From an uncultured Alphaproteobacteria bacterium (GTDB lineage Bacteria; Pseudomonadota; Alphaproteobacteria; GCA-2731375), in NCBI GenBank assembly GCA_951812805.1, contig CATOSZ010000003.1:2310557-2374556 (forward strand): 64,000 nucleotides of DNA, given 5' to 3'. The position numbers and the translations under genes are program-made. The notes beneath the pieces are model-generated. The model had not been told where the DNA came from, ran no database searches, and worked only from the letters and a program-made list of their open reading frames with translations. Shown here one piece after another: positions 9,276 to 18,229 of this stretch. Each line of letters opens with the position of its first letter. Within the stretch, counting starts at the first letter, position 1.

Positions 9276-10073
9276 ATGACCGAGTATCCCGGCCTGATCG
9301 TCGAACGCGACGGCGCCTGTGTTCGCGTCACGCTCGACCGCGCCGAACAGCTGAACCCCCTGGATGCCGCTACCATCGGCGCATTGCTGGCTCTGGTTCG
9401 CGAGTTGGAGGCGGCGGGCGAGGTGCGCGTCGTGGTGCTGAGCGGCAAGGGGCGGGCGTTTTCGGCGGGCGGCGACCTCAAGGGTTACGTCGCGCTTTAC
9501 CGGGATGAGGACGGCTTCCGCCGCTTTCTCGAGGATTTTCATGCGCTCTGCGCCGCCATCGAAGCCTCGGCCAAGCTGTATCTCTGTGCCGTGAACGGCC
9601 TGACGGTGGCCGGCGGATTGGAGTTGATGCTGGCCTGCGATCTGGTCATCGCCACCCGTTCGGCGCGGATCGGCGACGGTCACCTGAACTTTGCGCAGTT
9701 GCCCGGGGCGGGCGGGTCGCAGCGCCTGCCGCGCGCCGTCGGCTCGGTCCGCGCGCGTCACCTGCTGTTTACCGGTGACCTGCTGGCGGCGGAGGAGGCC
9801 GAGCGGATCGGCCTGGTCGGCCGTGTCGTCGACGATGACGTCTTCGAGGCCGAGATCCACGCCACGGTCGCGGGCCTGCTGGAGAAGAGCGGCGCGGCGC
9901 TTGCCGGGGCCAAGCACCTCCTCAACCGGGCGCTGGAAATGGACCTGGCGGCCGGGTTGGCGATGGAACGCGACTTCGTCCACCGCCATGCGACGCGGGA
10001 GCCGGACGCGAGCGAGGGCCTGCTCGCCTTCGCCGAGCGACGGCCGCCGCGCTACGGGACCGGCGAGGCGTGA
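9276..10073 (+). CDS. Enoyl-CoA hydratase/isomerase (crotonase) family protein
   Basis: Crotonase-fold enzyme, 265 aa, acting on acyl-CoA thioesters. The oxyanion-hole segments are intact: GKGRAFSAGGDLKGY and NGLTVAGGLELMLACDL, with the first catalytic acid in GGLELM. The segment before LPGAGGSQRLPRAVG is unusual: the second glutamate of true hydratases, seven residues before PGAGG, is His here (HLNFAQLPGAGG). This suggests an isomerase, lyase or other crotonase chemistry, or altered hydratase activity. A Shine-Dalgarno-like AGGAGG lies upstream of the ATG. The stop overlaps the start of the following MFS gene (GTGA), so substrate import or product export and catabolism are likely coupled. 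Confidence 0.88.
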   Translation: MTEYPGLIVERDGACVRVTLDRAEQLNPLDAATIGALLALVRELEAAGEVRVVVLSGKGRAFSAGGDLKGYVALYRDEDGFRRFLEDFHALCAAIEASAKLYLCAVNGLTVAGGLELMLACDLVIATRSARIGDGHLNFAQLPGAGGSQRLPRAVGSVRARHLLFTGDLLAAEEAERIGLVGRVVDDDVFEAEIHATVAGLLEKSGAALAGAKHLLNRALEMDLAAGLAMERDFVHRHATREPDASEGLLAFAERRPPRYGTGEA

Positions 10074-11272
10074 CGCCGGCGCCGGCTGGGCCGGCCACGC
10101 GCTGGGATGTCGTCTGGCTCGCGATCGGCGGCGGCCTGATCGCGGCTTTCCAGATGGGCAAGGTGCCGCCCGCCCTGCCGGTGCTGCGTGATTCCTTCGG
10201 GCTGTCGATGGTCGACGGGGGCTGGCTCGCCTCGCTGCTGAACCTGACCGCCGCCAGCCTCGGTATCGTCTTCGGGCTTGCCGCTGATCGTATCGGGCCC
10301 CGCCGGACCATCGTCCTCGCCCTCTTCGCCATGGCCGCGGGGGGCGCCGCCGGCGGTCTCGGCGGCGACGCGGCGTGGCTGTTCGCCGGCCGGATGGTCG
10401 AGAGCCTGGGCTTCGTCGCCCTGATCGTCGCCGCGCCGGCGCTGATCGCCCAGGCCACCCGGCCCGCGGATCGCAACCTCGCCGTCGGCTTCTGGAGCAG
10501 CTATCTGCCCGCCGGCTTCTCGATCATGCTGCTGGCGGCGCCGCCGTTGCTGGGGGCGGTGGGCTGGCACGGCCTGTGGCTGGTCAATGCGGTCCTGGCC
10601 CTGGGCTACGGGTTGGTCTTCCTCTGGGCGACGGCGCCCCGGCGCTATCCGGCCGGCGCCGTGCGGGCGGCCCCGCGGGAGTTCGCCGCGGTACTGCGCG
10701 TCCTGCGCCTGCCGGCCCCATGGTTGCTGGGCCTCTCCTTCACGCTCTACAGCCTGCAATGGTTCGCCATCATGGCCTGGCTGCCTACCCTGTTGATCGA
10801 GCGCCAGGGCATGGCTTCGGAGACCGCCGCCGTGCTGACGGCGCTCGTGGTGATGGTCAATATCCTCGGCAACCTCGCCGGCACATGGGCGTTGCGCCGC
10901 GGCGTGCCCGGCTGGAAGTTGATCGCCTTTTCCGCCGTGGCCAGTCTGGCCGGTGGGTTGGTGATCTATGCGAGCCCGGCGCCGGACATGGTCAAGATCG
11001 CCGCGACGATCCTCTATTCCATACTGGTCGGCGTGACGCCTGCCGCGGCGCTGACCGGGGCCGTCCGCCATGCGCCGGGAGACGTCGCGGCGGCCAGCGG
11101 CATCGTCATGCAGGCGGCCCAGTGCGGCAGCCTGTTCGGCCCGCCGGTCCTCGCCCTGCTCGTCGGCGATGGCGGCGCCTGGGCGGATGCGACGATCCTC
11201 TTCGTCGTGGCGAGCGCGTTGGGGCTGGTGTTGGCGTTGGTGTTGCGACGGCTCGAGCCGGTCAGGGCCTGA
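10070..11272 (+). CDS. MFS transporter
   Basis: Major facilitator superfamily carrier of 400 aa with about 12 hydrophobic segments, inner membrane. The loop between helices 2 and 3 carries FGLAADRIGPRRTIV, the G-x-x-x-D-R-x-G-R-[RK] signature of the superfamily. The GTG start overlaps the crotonase stop by 4 bases, so it belongs to that operon and may import the acid activated by the divergent CoA ligase. Its last 11 bases overlap the convergent gene for a small membrane protein. The general layout (short N-terminus, no large central loop) resembles CynX/NimT-like anion carriers, but the substrate is unknown. Confidence 0.88.
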   Translation: MTPAPAGPATRWDVVWLAIGGGLIAAFQMGKVPPALPVLRDSFGLSMVDGGWLASLLNLTAASLGIVFGLAADRIGPRRTIVLALFAMAAGGAAGGLGGDAAWLFAGRMVESLGFVALIVAAPALIAQATRPADRNLAVGFWSSYLPAGFSIMLLAAPPLLGAVGWHGLWLVNAVLALGYGLVFLWATAPRRYPAGAVRAAPREFAAVLRVLRLPAPWLLGLSFTLYSLQWFAIMAWLPTLLIERQGMASETAAVLTALVVMVNILGNLAGTWALRRGVPGWKLIAFSAVASLAGGLVIYASPAPDMVKIAATILYSILVGVTPAAALTGAVRHAPGDVAAASGIVMQAAQCGSLFGPPVLALLVGDGGAWADATILFVVASALGLVLALVLRRLEPVRA

Positions 11273-11687
11273 GCTTGGCGCCGCAGCCCGGACAGCCCCG
11301 GACCCAGGCGGGGCCTCGCATGCCGTTCATCCCGGGCGAGGCGTCGCATTCCGGACAGCGCAGATGCAGGCGCCGGGCGTAGATCTGCGTCAGGATGCCA
11401 AGCGCGATACCACTCACCGGCAGCGAGAGCGCGACCAGGACGGCACCGCCGGCCCAGCCGGCGAGCGTCAGGAGGAAACAGCGCCGCCAGCGCCGGTCGA
11501 ATTCGGCGACGCGGGCGAGGTCGCGCATAGTGGCGGGTTGGCGTTGCGGCATGCCCTTGCGGCGCCATGCGGCGACCGCCTCGCGCCGGGCGCCGAGCCG
11601 GCGGTTGAGCAGGCCGAGCACCGTGGCGGCGAGTACCGGCGCCGCAACCAGGCAAGTGAAGAGCAGCCAAACCCAGGTTTCGAGCAA
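11262..11687 (-). CDS. Small membrane protein with C-terminal zinc ribbon
   Basis: A 141-aa protein that I do not recognise as a named family. It has a hydrophobic segment at about residues 5-28, a basic cytoplasmic stretch rich in Arg, then two close hydrophobic segments at about 70-105, and ends with a four-cysteine knuckle pair: CPECD and, about 18 residues on, CPGCG. The last motif probably binds zinc on the cytoplasmic side. It stands alone, converging on the MFS gene with an 11-bp overlap. The 137 bp between it and the HIT gene, which is divergent from it, must contain its promoter. Function unknown. Confidence 0.65.
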   Translation of the reverse strand: MLETWVWLLFTCLVAAPVLAATVLGLLNRRLGARREAVAAWRRKGMPQRQPATMRDLARVAEFDRRWRRCFLLTLAGWAGGAVLVALSLPVSGIALGILTQIYARRLHLRCPECDASPGMNGMRGPAWVRGCPGCGAKLRP

Positions 11688-11824
11688 ATTCCCGTACCTC
11701 TAAAATCGAGCGTACGCCAGTGCGGTAAATTCGCCTAATCACAACTTGGAAGGCTGACGCACGCCGTCGTCCGTGGCATAGCTTTGGCGCTGTGCCGAGG
11801 GAACGGACGAGGAGGGGACATGCC

Positions 11825-12250
11825 ATGGCCGCGCCGCACGACGACTGTATCTTCTGCAAGATCATCGCGGGTGACATCCCGTGCTTCAAACTGCTTGAGG
11901 ACGAGCGGGTGCTCGCCTTCATGGACATCAACCCTTTCAATGACGGTCATTGCCTCGTCATTCCCAAGGCGCATGCCGAAAACCTGCACGCCGCCGCCGA
12001 CGACGACCTCGCCGCCTGCATCGCCGCCGCCAAGCGGGTCGCCGGCGCGGTCGAGCGGGCCGTCGCACCCGACGGCATCAACCTCGTCCAGGCCAACGGT
12101 GTGGGCGCGGGTCAAAGCGTCTTTCACTTCCACATCCACGTCTTCCCGCGCCGCGCGGGCGACGGCGCCATGCTGAACTGGCGCCAGGAGCCGGGCGACA
12201 TGGCGCGAATCGGTGAGCTGGCGGACGAGATCCGCGCGGCGATGGGCTGA
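11825..12250 (+). CDS. HIT family protein
   Basis: Histidine-triad nucleotide hydrolase/transferase of 141 aa, cytoplasmic, expected to cleave AMP-type phosphoramidates or dinucleotides. The triad is HFHIHV (His101, His103, His105). The N-terminus has CIFC (Cys8, Cys11), a zinc site found in many bacterial HIT proteins. The start was set at this ATG because a strong GGAGGAGGGG lies about 8 bases upstream. An earlier in-frame start at 11792 would place the start upstream of that ribosome site and add an arginine-rich stretch without counterpart in the family. It is followed 13 bp later by the SGNH hydrolase gene on the same strand. Confidence 0.92.
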   Translation: MAAPHDDCIFCKIIAGDIPCFKLLEDERVLAFMDINPFNDGHCLVIPKAHAENLHAAADDDLAACIAAAKRVAGAVERAVAPDGINLVQANGVGAGQSVFHFHIHVFPRRAGDGAMLNWRQEPGDMARIGELADEIRAAMG

Positions 12251-12263
12251 GGCGACCCCGACG

Positions 12264-13478
12264 GTGCGCGCAATCGGGGGATGGCTGCGGAACGCCGGCC
12301 TGGTGTTGGCGGCGATCGTCGTGTTCGAATTCGTGCTGCAGGGCGCGAGCCTCGTGCTCCCCGTCGTCGAGGACCGCACCCGGCCGAAGATTCCGCGCAC
12401 CCTGGTCGACGAGCAGGTCGGTCACCGGGGCAATCCCGCCTATCCCGGCATCGATGCCCGCGGCTTTCGCAACGACGATGCCGTTGGGCAGGCGGACATC
12501 GTCGCGCTCGGCGATTCGCAGACCTATGGCAGCGGTGTCGCACCGGGCGAGGCCTGGCCCGCCGTGCTGGCCGAACACATCGGGCGGCCGGTCTACAACA
12601 TGGCCTTCGGCGGCTACGGCGCGATTGCCAACCGGATCCACCTGGACGAGGCCCTGGCCTTGAAACCCGACGTCGTGCTTTTCGCGCTCTATTTCGGGAA
12701 CGACTTCTTCGATGATTTTCAGCTGGCCCGGACGCGGGGCGAACTCGCCCGCGGCAATCCACCGAATCGTCTGGCCAAGGTCGAACGGCGGGAAACGGCG
12801 CGCCCGCTGCGGGACGAGATCGTCCATCTCTATCGCCGCGGCCGGAAGACCTCGCAGAAGAATGCCGTCGTCGCCTGGTTCACGGCGCGCAGCCGGGTTT
12901 TCGGCCTGATCCGCAATCTCGTTCGAGCGATCGAAGGGCACGACGGGTCGGCCGATACGCCCGCCCTGCTGGGGCGCGAGTTCGAACGCGCGCGCGCCGC
13001 GCTCTCCGGGCCGGCGAGCACGTTCGCTTCCGCCCATGACGATGGGGCGTGGCGGACCATCCTGACCGCGCCCTACCGGTTACGCGCGCTCGACGACTCC
13101 GATCCCCGCATTCGGGCCGGTATCGAGGTGGGAAAGCAGGCGATGGCCGACATGGCGGCGCGGGTCGACGCCGCCGGTGCCCGCTTTCTGGTTCTTTTGG
13201 TGCCCACCAAGGAAAGTGTCGTCCATGGCCGCGTTGCCGAACCCGCGGCGCATATAGGCCTGGTCGACCTGGCGGCGAAGGAGGCGCGGCTGCGGGCCGA
13301 GATCGCCGGGTATCTGGCGGCGCGAAAGATCGACCATCTCGACCTGCTGCCCGTCCTGCGCCGGGCCCCGTCCCAGCCCTATTTCGGGGATGGCGACGGG
13401 CACCCCAACGCGACCGGCCAGGCCCGGATCGCCGGTGCCGTCGCGGAAACCCTTGGCAAGACGGATGGCGGCGGGTAA
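12264..13478 (+). CDS. Membrane-anchored SGNH/GDSL-type hydrolase
   Basis: A protein of about 404 aa with one N-terminal membrane segment (about residues 8-30) and an extracytoplasmic SGNH esterase domain. Block I is [13 protein letters not shown] (catalytic Ser in GDS), block II glycine is in NMAFGGYG, block III is YFGND, and the C-terminal acid/base pair is GDGDGHPN. The D-x-H spacing there is closer to AlgJ/AlgX-type acetyl esterases than to the D-x-x-H of lipases. The GTG start is chosen because earlier starts lie inside the HIT gene and a GAGG precedes it. It is followed by the small DUF5989 gene, a pairing that suggests a joint role in modifying a surface or secreted molecule. The substrate is unknown. 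Confidence 0.8.
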   Translation: MRAIGGWLRNAGLVLAAIVVFEFVLQGASLVLPVVEDRTRPKIPRTLVDEQVGHRGNPAYPGIDARGFRNDDAVGQADIVALGDSQTYGSGVAPGEAWPAVLAEHIGRPVYNMAFGGYGAIANRIHLDEALALKPDVVLFALYFGNDFFDDFQLARTRGELARGNPPNRLAKVERRETARPLRDEIVHLYRRGRKTSQKNAVVAWFTARSRVFGLIRNLVRAIEGHDGSADTPALLGREFERARAALSGPASTFASAHDDGAWRTILTAPYRLRALDDSDPRIRAGIEVGKQAMADMAARVDAAGARFLVLLVPTKESVVHGRVAEPAAHIGLVDLAAKEARLRAEIAGYLAARKIDHLDLLPVLRRAPSQPYFGDGDGHPNATGQARIAGAVAETLGKTDGGG

Positions 13479-13523
13479 ACCAGCGCCGAAATTCGAACCC
13501 GGGCACGGAGCTTCGCGCAAGGC

Positions 13524-13673
13524 ATGAGATTCCTCATCGAATTCTGGGCGTTCATGCGGGCGCGCAAGAAATATTGGCTGCTGCCGATCCTGATCATGAC
13601 ATTGATCCTCGGCGGTCTGATCGTCTTTGCCGAAGGTTCGGCGGTGGCGCCCTTCATCTACACCTTGTTCTAG
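13524..13673 (+). CDS. DUF5989-type small membrane protein (49 aa)
   Basis: A 49-residue protein that is short enough to be missed by gene finders. It begins [19 protein letters not shown], a basic juxtamembrane helix, continues with one transmembrane helix rich in Leu/Ile/Gly, and ends [10 protein letters not shown]. This matches the shape I know for DUF5989 proteins (RKKYWLLP, then [12 protein letters not shown]). It sits 45 bp after the SGNH hydrolase and 14 bp before sfsA on the same strand. Members of this family often sit next to SGNH hydrolases or carbamoyltransferases, so it is probably an accessory or anchor for the SGNH enzyme. Its molecular role has not been defined to my knowledge. 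Confidence 0.8.
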   Translation: MRFLIEFWAFMRARKKYWLLPILIMTLILGGLIVFAEGSAVAPFIYTLF

Positions 13674-13687
13674 GGGCGACGGACGCG

Positions 13688-14389
13688 ATGGAATTTCCCG
13701 ATCCCCTCATTCCCGGCCGCCTGGTCCGTCGTTACAAGCGGTTCCTCGCCGACGTCGAGGTGGCGGACGGCGAGGTCGTCGTGGCGCACTGCGCCAACCC
13801 CGGCGCCATGCTGGGCCTGACCGAACCCGGTGCCGAGGTCTGGCTGTCGCCGGCGCGCAATCCCGCCCGCAAGCTGCGCTATACCTGGGAGCTGATCCGT
13901 GCCGACGGCGCCCTCGTCGGCATCAACACCGCCCATCCGAACGCCATCGTCGCCGAGGCGATTTCGGCGGGCCGGGTGCCGGAGCTCAGCCACGTCGCGA
14001 CGCTGCGCCGCGAGGTCAAATACGGCAAGAACAGCCGCATCGACATCCTGCTCGAGCGCGAGGAGGGAGGGCCGGTGCACGTCGAGGTCAAGAACGTGCA
14101 CCTCTGTCGCGAGCCGGGCCTGGCCGAGTTTCCCGATTCCGTCACCACGCGCGGTGCCAAGCACCTGGTCGAGCTGGGTGACGTCGTTGCGGCCGGCGGG
14201 CGTGCCGTCATGTTCTATTTGGTGCAACGCGAGGACTGCACGCGCTTCGCCCTCGCCGGCGATATCGATCCGGGCTATGCGGCCGCTTTCACCGAGGCCC
14301 GCGCACGCGGCGTTGAGGCCTTATGTTATTCCTGTATGATGCGCACGGGCGGAATCGAATTGGGTTCCGCCCTTGTCATTGATGTCTAG
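13688..14389 (+). CDS. sfsA: DNA/RNA nuclease SfsA (sugar fermentation stimulation protein)
   Basis: SfsA family protein of 233 aa, a normal length. It has the N-terminal OB-like part ([15 protein letters not shown], then [10 protein letters not shown]) and the nuclease-like C-terminal core with [21 protein letters not shown] and [13 protein letters not shown], all characteristic of the family. The D-x-L...E-x-K arrangement is that of a PD-(D/E)XK fold. Escherichia coli SfsA was first described as a stimulator of maltose genes and binds DNA; nuclease activity is assigned to the family by fold. It lies 14 bp after DUF5989 and 22 bp before map. Confidence 0.93.
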   Translation: MEFPDPLIPGRLVRRYKRFLADVEVADGEVVVAHCANPGAMLGLTEPGAEVWLSPARNPARKLRYTWELIRADGALVGINTAHPNAIVAEAISAGRVPELSHVATLRREVKYGKNSRIDILLEREEGGPVHVEVKNVHLCREPGLAEFPDSVTTRGAKHLVELGDVVAAGGRAVMFYLVQREDCTRFALAGDIDPGYAAAFTEARARGVEALCYSCMMRTGGIELGSALVIDV

Positions 14390-14411
14390 ACAATCCGAGG
14401 ATGCGCGGGAC

Positions 14412-15233
14412 ATGACCTATGTCACGGCGGCCGAGGCGCCGGATCGCAATACCGGGCTGATCAAGCTGCACGGCGCCGACGAGTTCGAGGGAATGCGGCG
14501 GGCCGGCCGGCTGGCGGCCGAAGTGCTCGACATGATCATCCCCCATGTCGAGCCGGGCGTGACCACGGAGGCGCTCGATCGAATTTGCCACGACTACATC
14601 CTCGATTCCGGCGCCATTCCGGCACCGCTCAACTACCGGGGATTTCCCAAGTCGATCTGCACGTCGATCAACCATGTCGTCTGCCATGGCATCCCGGGCG
14701 ACCGGGTCCTGAAGAACGGCGATATCGTCAACATCGACATCACCGTGATCCTCGATGGCTGGCATGGCGATACCAGCCGGATGTTCCTGGTCGGCGAGGT
14801 GCCCTTGCGCGCGCGCAAGCTGGTCGAGGTCACCTATGAAGCGATGATGCTCGGCATCGCGCAGGTCAGGCCGGGCGCCCATCTCGGCGATATCGGGCAT
14901 GCGATCCAGGTCTATGCGGAGGCGCGGCGCTATTCCGTGGTGCGCGACTTCTGCGGCCACGGCCTCGGCCGGGTCTTCCACGACGCGCCCAACGTCCTGC
15001 ATTACGGCGAACCGGAGAAAGGCATCCAGCTGAAGGCCGGCATGTTCTTCACGATCGAGCCGATGATCAACCTCGGCAAGTTCCAGGTGAAGATCCTGAG
15101 CGACGGTTGGACGGCGGTGACCAAGGATCGCTCCCTCTCGGCACAGTTCGAGCATTCCATCGGCGTGACCGAGGACGGGGTCGAGATCTTCACCACCTCC
15201 CCCGCCGGAAAGCATCAGCCCCCCTTCGATTGA
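14412..15233 (+). CDS. map: Methionine aminopeptidase, type I
   Basis: Removes the N-terminal methionine from nascent proteins. The protein has about 273 aa and all five metal ligands of the pita-bread fold: two aspartates in [19 protein letters not shown], His in [13 protein letters not shown], Glu in FFTIEPMI and Glu in [13 protein letters not shown]. The substrate-side histidine is in CHGIPGD. Three in-frame starts are possible (TTG at 14373, ATG at 14382 and ATG at 14412). I prefer 14412 because a GAGG lies 11 bases upstream, but 14382 cannot be ruled out. No SH3-like N-terminal zinc extension is present. It is followed 8 bp later by radC. Confidence 0.92.
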   Translation: MTYVTAAEAPDRNTGLIKLHGADEFEGMRRAGRLAAEVLDMIIPHVEPGVTTEALDRICHDYILDSGAIPAPLNYRGFPKSICTSINHVVCHGIPGDRVLKNGDIVNIDITVILDGWHGDTSRMFLVGEVPLRARKLVEVTYEAMMLGIAQVRPGAHLGDIGHAIQVYAEARRYSVVRDFCGHGLGRVFHDAPNVLHYGEPEKGIQLKAGMFFTIEPMINLGKFQVKILSDGWTAVTKDRSLSAQFEHSIGVTEDGVEIFTTSPAGKHQPPFD

Positions 15234-15241
15234 GGGCGCCG

Positions 15242-15925
15242 ATGGCCGAGAAACCCCACTATCACGGCCACCGTCAGCGTCTGCGGGCGCGGTTTCTCGC
15301 GGCCGAACCGGACGCGTTGCCCGATTACGAGCTGCTGGAGTTGTTGCTGTTCGGCGCCAATCCCCGGGGCGACGTGAAGCCGCTGGCGAAACGGCTTCTG
15401 GCCGAGTTTGGCGATTTCGCCGGCGTCGTCAGCGCGCCGGTGGAACGGCTCACGCGCGTGGACGGTGTCGGTGACGGTGCCGCCTCGATATTGAAAGCGG
15501 TCGAGGCCGGCGCCCGCCGCCTGGCGCTCGGCCGGCTCAAGGATCGGCCTGTATTGAGTTCATGGAACGCGCTCGAGGATTATCTGCAAATCGTCATGGG
15601 TCACGAGGGGACGGAGAGTTTTCGCATCCTCTTCCTCGATCGCCGCAATTGTCTGATTGCCGACGAGGTGCAGCAGCGCGGTACCGTCGACCATACGCCG
15701 GTCTATCCGCGTGAAGTCGTGAAACGCGCGCTGGAGCTGCACGCGACGGCCCTCATCCTGGTCCACAACCATCCCTCGGGCGATCCGACGCCGAGCCGGG
15801 CGGATATCGAGATGACCCGCCAGATCGTCGAGGCGGCGAAAGGGGTGGATATCCTCGTGCACGATCATGTGATCGTCGGGCACGGCCAGCACTCGAGTTT
15901 CAAGTCCCTCGGCCTGCTTTCCTGA
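15242..15925 (+). CDS. radC: RadC/JAB-domain DNA repair family protein
   Basis: RadC-like protein of 227 aa. The N-terminal part carries a helix-hairpin-helix ([13 protein letters not shown]) and the C-terminal half a JAB/MPN metalloprotease-like domain with the JAMM ligands in [14 protein letters not shown], preceded by [19 protein letters not shown]. The actual function of RadC is unsettled; the early link to recombination repair in Escherichia coli was later attributed to another gene. It is the last gene of the plus-strand run beginning with the HIT gene, and converges on rnhA with 18 bp between stops. Confidence 0.92.
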   Translation: MAEKPHYHGHRQRLRARFLAAEPDALPDYELLELLLFGANPRGDVKPLAKRLLAEFGDFAGVVSAPVERLTRVDGVGDGAASILKAVEAGARRLALGRLKDRPVLSSWNALEDYLQIVMGHEGTESFRILFLDRRNCLIADEVQQRGTVDHTPVYPREVVKRALELHATALILVHNHPSGDPTPSRADIEMTRQIVEAAKGVDILVHDHVIVGHGQHSSFKSLGLLS

Positions 15926-15943
15926 GTGTCGCGCGGCACGGTA

Positions 15944-16402
15944 TCAAAGAAACGGCGCCATGCCCTCGCGGGCCAGCTCGTCGGCGGTCTCGTTGCCGGG
16001 GTCGCCCGCATGGCCCTTGACCCAACGCCAGTCGATCTCGTGTCCGGCGGCGAGCGTCTCCAGGCGCTGCCAAAGATCGGCGTTCTTCACCGGCTTTTTC
16101 GCCGCGGTGCGCCAGCCGTTCCGTTTCCAGCCGTGGATCCACTTTGTGATGCCGTCCCGCAGGTAGGTGCTGTCGGTGTGAAGCTCGACCCGGCAGGATC
16201 TTTTCAGGGCCTCGAGCGCGCGGATCGCGGCCAGCATCTCCATCCGGTTGTTCGTCGTCGCCGGCTCGCCGCCGGAAAGCCGCTTCTCGTGTGCGCCTCT
16301 GCGCAACAGCACGCCCCAGCCGCCGGGCCCCGGGTTGCCGGAACAGGCGCCGTCCGTGTGGATGACGACGGGCGGCTCCCCGGGCTTGGCCAGCGATGTC
16401 AT
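15944..16402 (-). CDS. rnhA: Ribonuclease HI
   Basis: Hydrolyses RNA in RNA-DNA hybrids, for example Okazaki primers and R-loops. The 152-aa protein has the four carboxylates expected: Asp in [17 protein letters not shown], Glu in [13 protein letters not shown], Asp in [12 protein letters not shown] and the last Asp in GNETADELA. The basic handle segment [17 protein letters not shown] is present, so it is the Escherichia coli-like long form. Its start overlaps the dut stop by 4 bases (ATGA), making it the last gene of a coaBC-dut-rnhA operon. Confidence 0.96.
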   Translation of the reverse strand: MTSLAKPGEPPVVIHTDGACSGNPGPGGWGVLLRRGAHEKRLSGGEPATTNNRMEMLAAIRALEALKRSCRVELHTDSTYLRDGITKWIHGWKRNGWRTAAKKPVKNADLWQRLETLAAGHEIDWRWVKGHAGDPGNETADELAREGMAPFL

Positions 16403-16860
16403 TGGGCGCCCGTCCCGGTGGAGCCGAAGCCGTCCGCACCGCGCGTGCTGTCGGGCAGGGCGTCCGCCTCGACCACGGCGACGCGGGCGATGGGGGCGAC
16501 GACCATCTGGGCGATGCGGTCGCCGCGGCGGACGGTCACCGGCGCCTCGCCCTGGTTCACCAGCAGGATGCCGATCTCGCCGCGATAGTCGGCATCGATG
16601 GTGCCGGGACTGTTCAGCACGGTAAGCCCATGGCGAAGCGCCAGGCCGGAGCGGGGGCGGAGCTGGGCTTCGTGCCCGGGCGGCAACGCGACGGCGATGC
16701 CGGTCGGGATCAAGGCGCGCGCGCCCGGCGCCAGCACCACCTCGTCCTCGCAGGCGGCATGCAGGTCCAGGCCGGCTGCCTCGGCGCTGGCATAGGCGGG
16801 GGCCGGCAGGCCGTCGCCGTGCGGCAGGCGGCGGAGCGTCAGTTCGAGCGGTGGCGTCAT
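16399..16860 (-). CDS. dut: Deoxyuridine 5'-triphosphate nucleotidohydrolase (dUTPase)
   Basis: Converts dUTP to dUMP and pyrophosphate, keeping uracil out of DNA and feeding thymidylate synthesis. The 153-aa trimeric-type enzyme has motif 2 [13 protein letters not shown], motif 3 (uridine pocket) [14 protein letters not shown] and the C-terminal motif 5 [10 protein letters not shown]. The start at MTPPLELT is preferred over an upstream arginine-rich open stretch that lies inside coaBC. It overlaps coaBC by 4 bases at its start and rnhA by 4 bases at its end, so the three genes are almost certainly translationally coupled. Confidence 0.96.
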   Translation of the reverse strand: MTPPLELTLRRLPHGDGLPAPAYASAEAAGLDLHAACEDEVVLAPGARALIPTGIAVALPPGHEAQLRPRSGLALRHGLTVLNSPGTIDADYRGEIGILLVNQGEAPVTVRRGDRIAQMVVAPIARVAVVEADALPDSTRGADGFGSTGTGAQ

Positions 16861-18074
16861 TGTCGGCGGAAGTGTTCGGCGATGCGCCGGCCGAGCCTGG
16901 CGGCGACGTCTTCCTTGGTCATGGTGGGCCAGGAATCGACGTCGTGGCCGACGATGAGGTGCACCGTATTGCGGCTTCCCCCCATGACCCCGGTGCCCTC
17001 GGAAACGTCGTTGGCGACGATCCAATCGCAGCCCTTGCGTTCCATCTTCTCGCGGGCGTGGGTGGCGACGAGCTGGGTTTCCGCGGCGAAGCCGATGACG
17101 AGGGCCGGCCGGTTGACCTTGTGGTTGGAGAGGTCGCGCAGAATGTCGGGATTCTCCGTCACCTCGATCGGCGGCGCCTTGCCGCTGCCGTCCTTCTTGA
17201 TCTTCTGTTGCGCGGGCGCGGCGGCACGCCAGTCGGCGACGGCGGCGGCGCAGATCGCGGCATCGACCGGCAGGGCCTGATGGCAGGCGATGTGCATGTC
17301 GCGGGCGGATTCGACGTGGACGACCTCCATCCCCGGCGGGTCGGGCAGGTTGGTCGGCCCGCTCACCAATACCACCTCGGCGCCGAGCTGCCCGAGCCCC
17401 CGGGCGATCGCGTGGCCCTGACGGCCGGAGGATCGGTTGGCGATATAGCGGACCGGGTCGATCGCCTCGTAGGTCGGGCCGGATGTGACGAGGACGCGCC
17501 GTCCGACCAGGGTGAGGCTGCCGGCGGCCTGAATGCCGAAGTAACGCTCGATCACGGCGAGGATATCGGCCGGCTCGGACATCCGGCCGGACCCGAACTC
17601 ACCGCAGGCGAGGTCGCCGTCGGCGGGCCCGATGATATGAATCCCGTCCTCGCGCAGCGTCGCCACGTTGCGCTGCGTCGCCTTGTGCTTCCACATCTCG
17701 ACGTTCATCGTCGGCGCCACCATCACCGGCTTGTCCGTCGCCAGCAGCAGGGTGGAGGCGAGATCATCGGCCCGGCCGTGCGCCATCTTGGCCAGCAGGT
17801 CGGCACTCGCCGGCGCCACCACCACCAGGTCGGCCTCGCGGCTCAGCCGGATATGGCCCATCTCGCTCTCGTCCGTGAGGGAGAACAGTTCCTGGTAGAC
17901 CTTGTTCTCGCTCAGCGCCTGGACACTCAACGGGGTGACGAATTGGCTGCCGGCCTTGGTCAGCACGCAGCGCACGTTCGCCTCGCGCTCGCGCAGGCGG
18001 CGGATCAGGTCGAGGCTTTTGTAGGCGGCGATGCCACCCGAAATGATCAGCAGGATTCGCTTGGCTTGCAGCAT
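16857..18074 (-). CDS. coaBC: Bifunctional phosphopantothenoylcysteine decarboxylase / phosphopantothenate-cysteine ligase
   Basis: Two consecutive steps of coenzyme A synthesis: ligation of cysteine to 4'-phosphopantothenate (CTP dependent) and FMN-dependent decarboxylation to 4'-phosphopantetheine. The 405-aa length is that of bacterial CoaBC fusions. The CoaC half (about 1-185) has [17 protein letters not shown], the FMN motif [14 protein letters not shown] and the APTMNVEMW substrate clamp. The CoaB half starts near [23 protein letters not shown] and contains GFAAET and NDVS. First gene of the coaBC-dut-rnhA operon; the 155-bp region upstream separates it from the divergent LLM monooxygenase. 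Confidence 0.96.
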   Translation of the reverse strand: MLQAKRILLIISGGIAAYKSLDLIRRLREREANVRCVLTKAGSQFVTPLSVQALSENKVYQELFSLTDESEMGHIRLSREADLVVVAPASADLLAKMAHGRADDLASTLLLATDKPVMVAPTMNVEMWKHKATQRNVATLREDGIHIIGPADGDLACGEFGSGRMSEPADILAVIERYFGIQAAGSLTLVGRRVLVTSGPTYEAIDPVRYIANRSSGRQGHAIARGLGQLGAEVVLVSGPTNLPDPPGMEVVHVESARDMHIACHQALPVDAAICAAAVADWRAAAPAQQKIKKDGSGKAPPIEVTENPDILRDLSNHKVNRPALVIGFAAETQLVATHAREKMERKGCDWIVANDVSEGTGVMGGSRNTVHLIVGHDVDSWPTMTKEDVAARLGRRIAEHFRRQ

Positions 18075-18229
18075 GATCCGGGACGGCCCCTCGCATCGTC
18101 ACAGGTTGCCCCCGAAGGTAAGCGCGCCGGCCGACAGGCGCAACACGGGCTCGCCTGGATGCCCGCCGGCGGCTCGATTATATTGCCCGTCGCATCTTCG
18201 CCCGTCCCCTCTTCAGGAGTGCTCAGCCC

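Noticed and set aside
11792-11824. Earlier start for the HIT protein
   Set aside because: The ribosome-binding site lies inside this extension, directly before the ATG at 11825.
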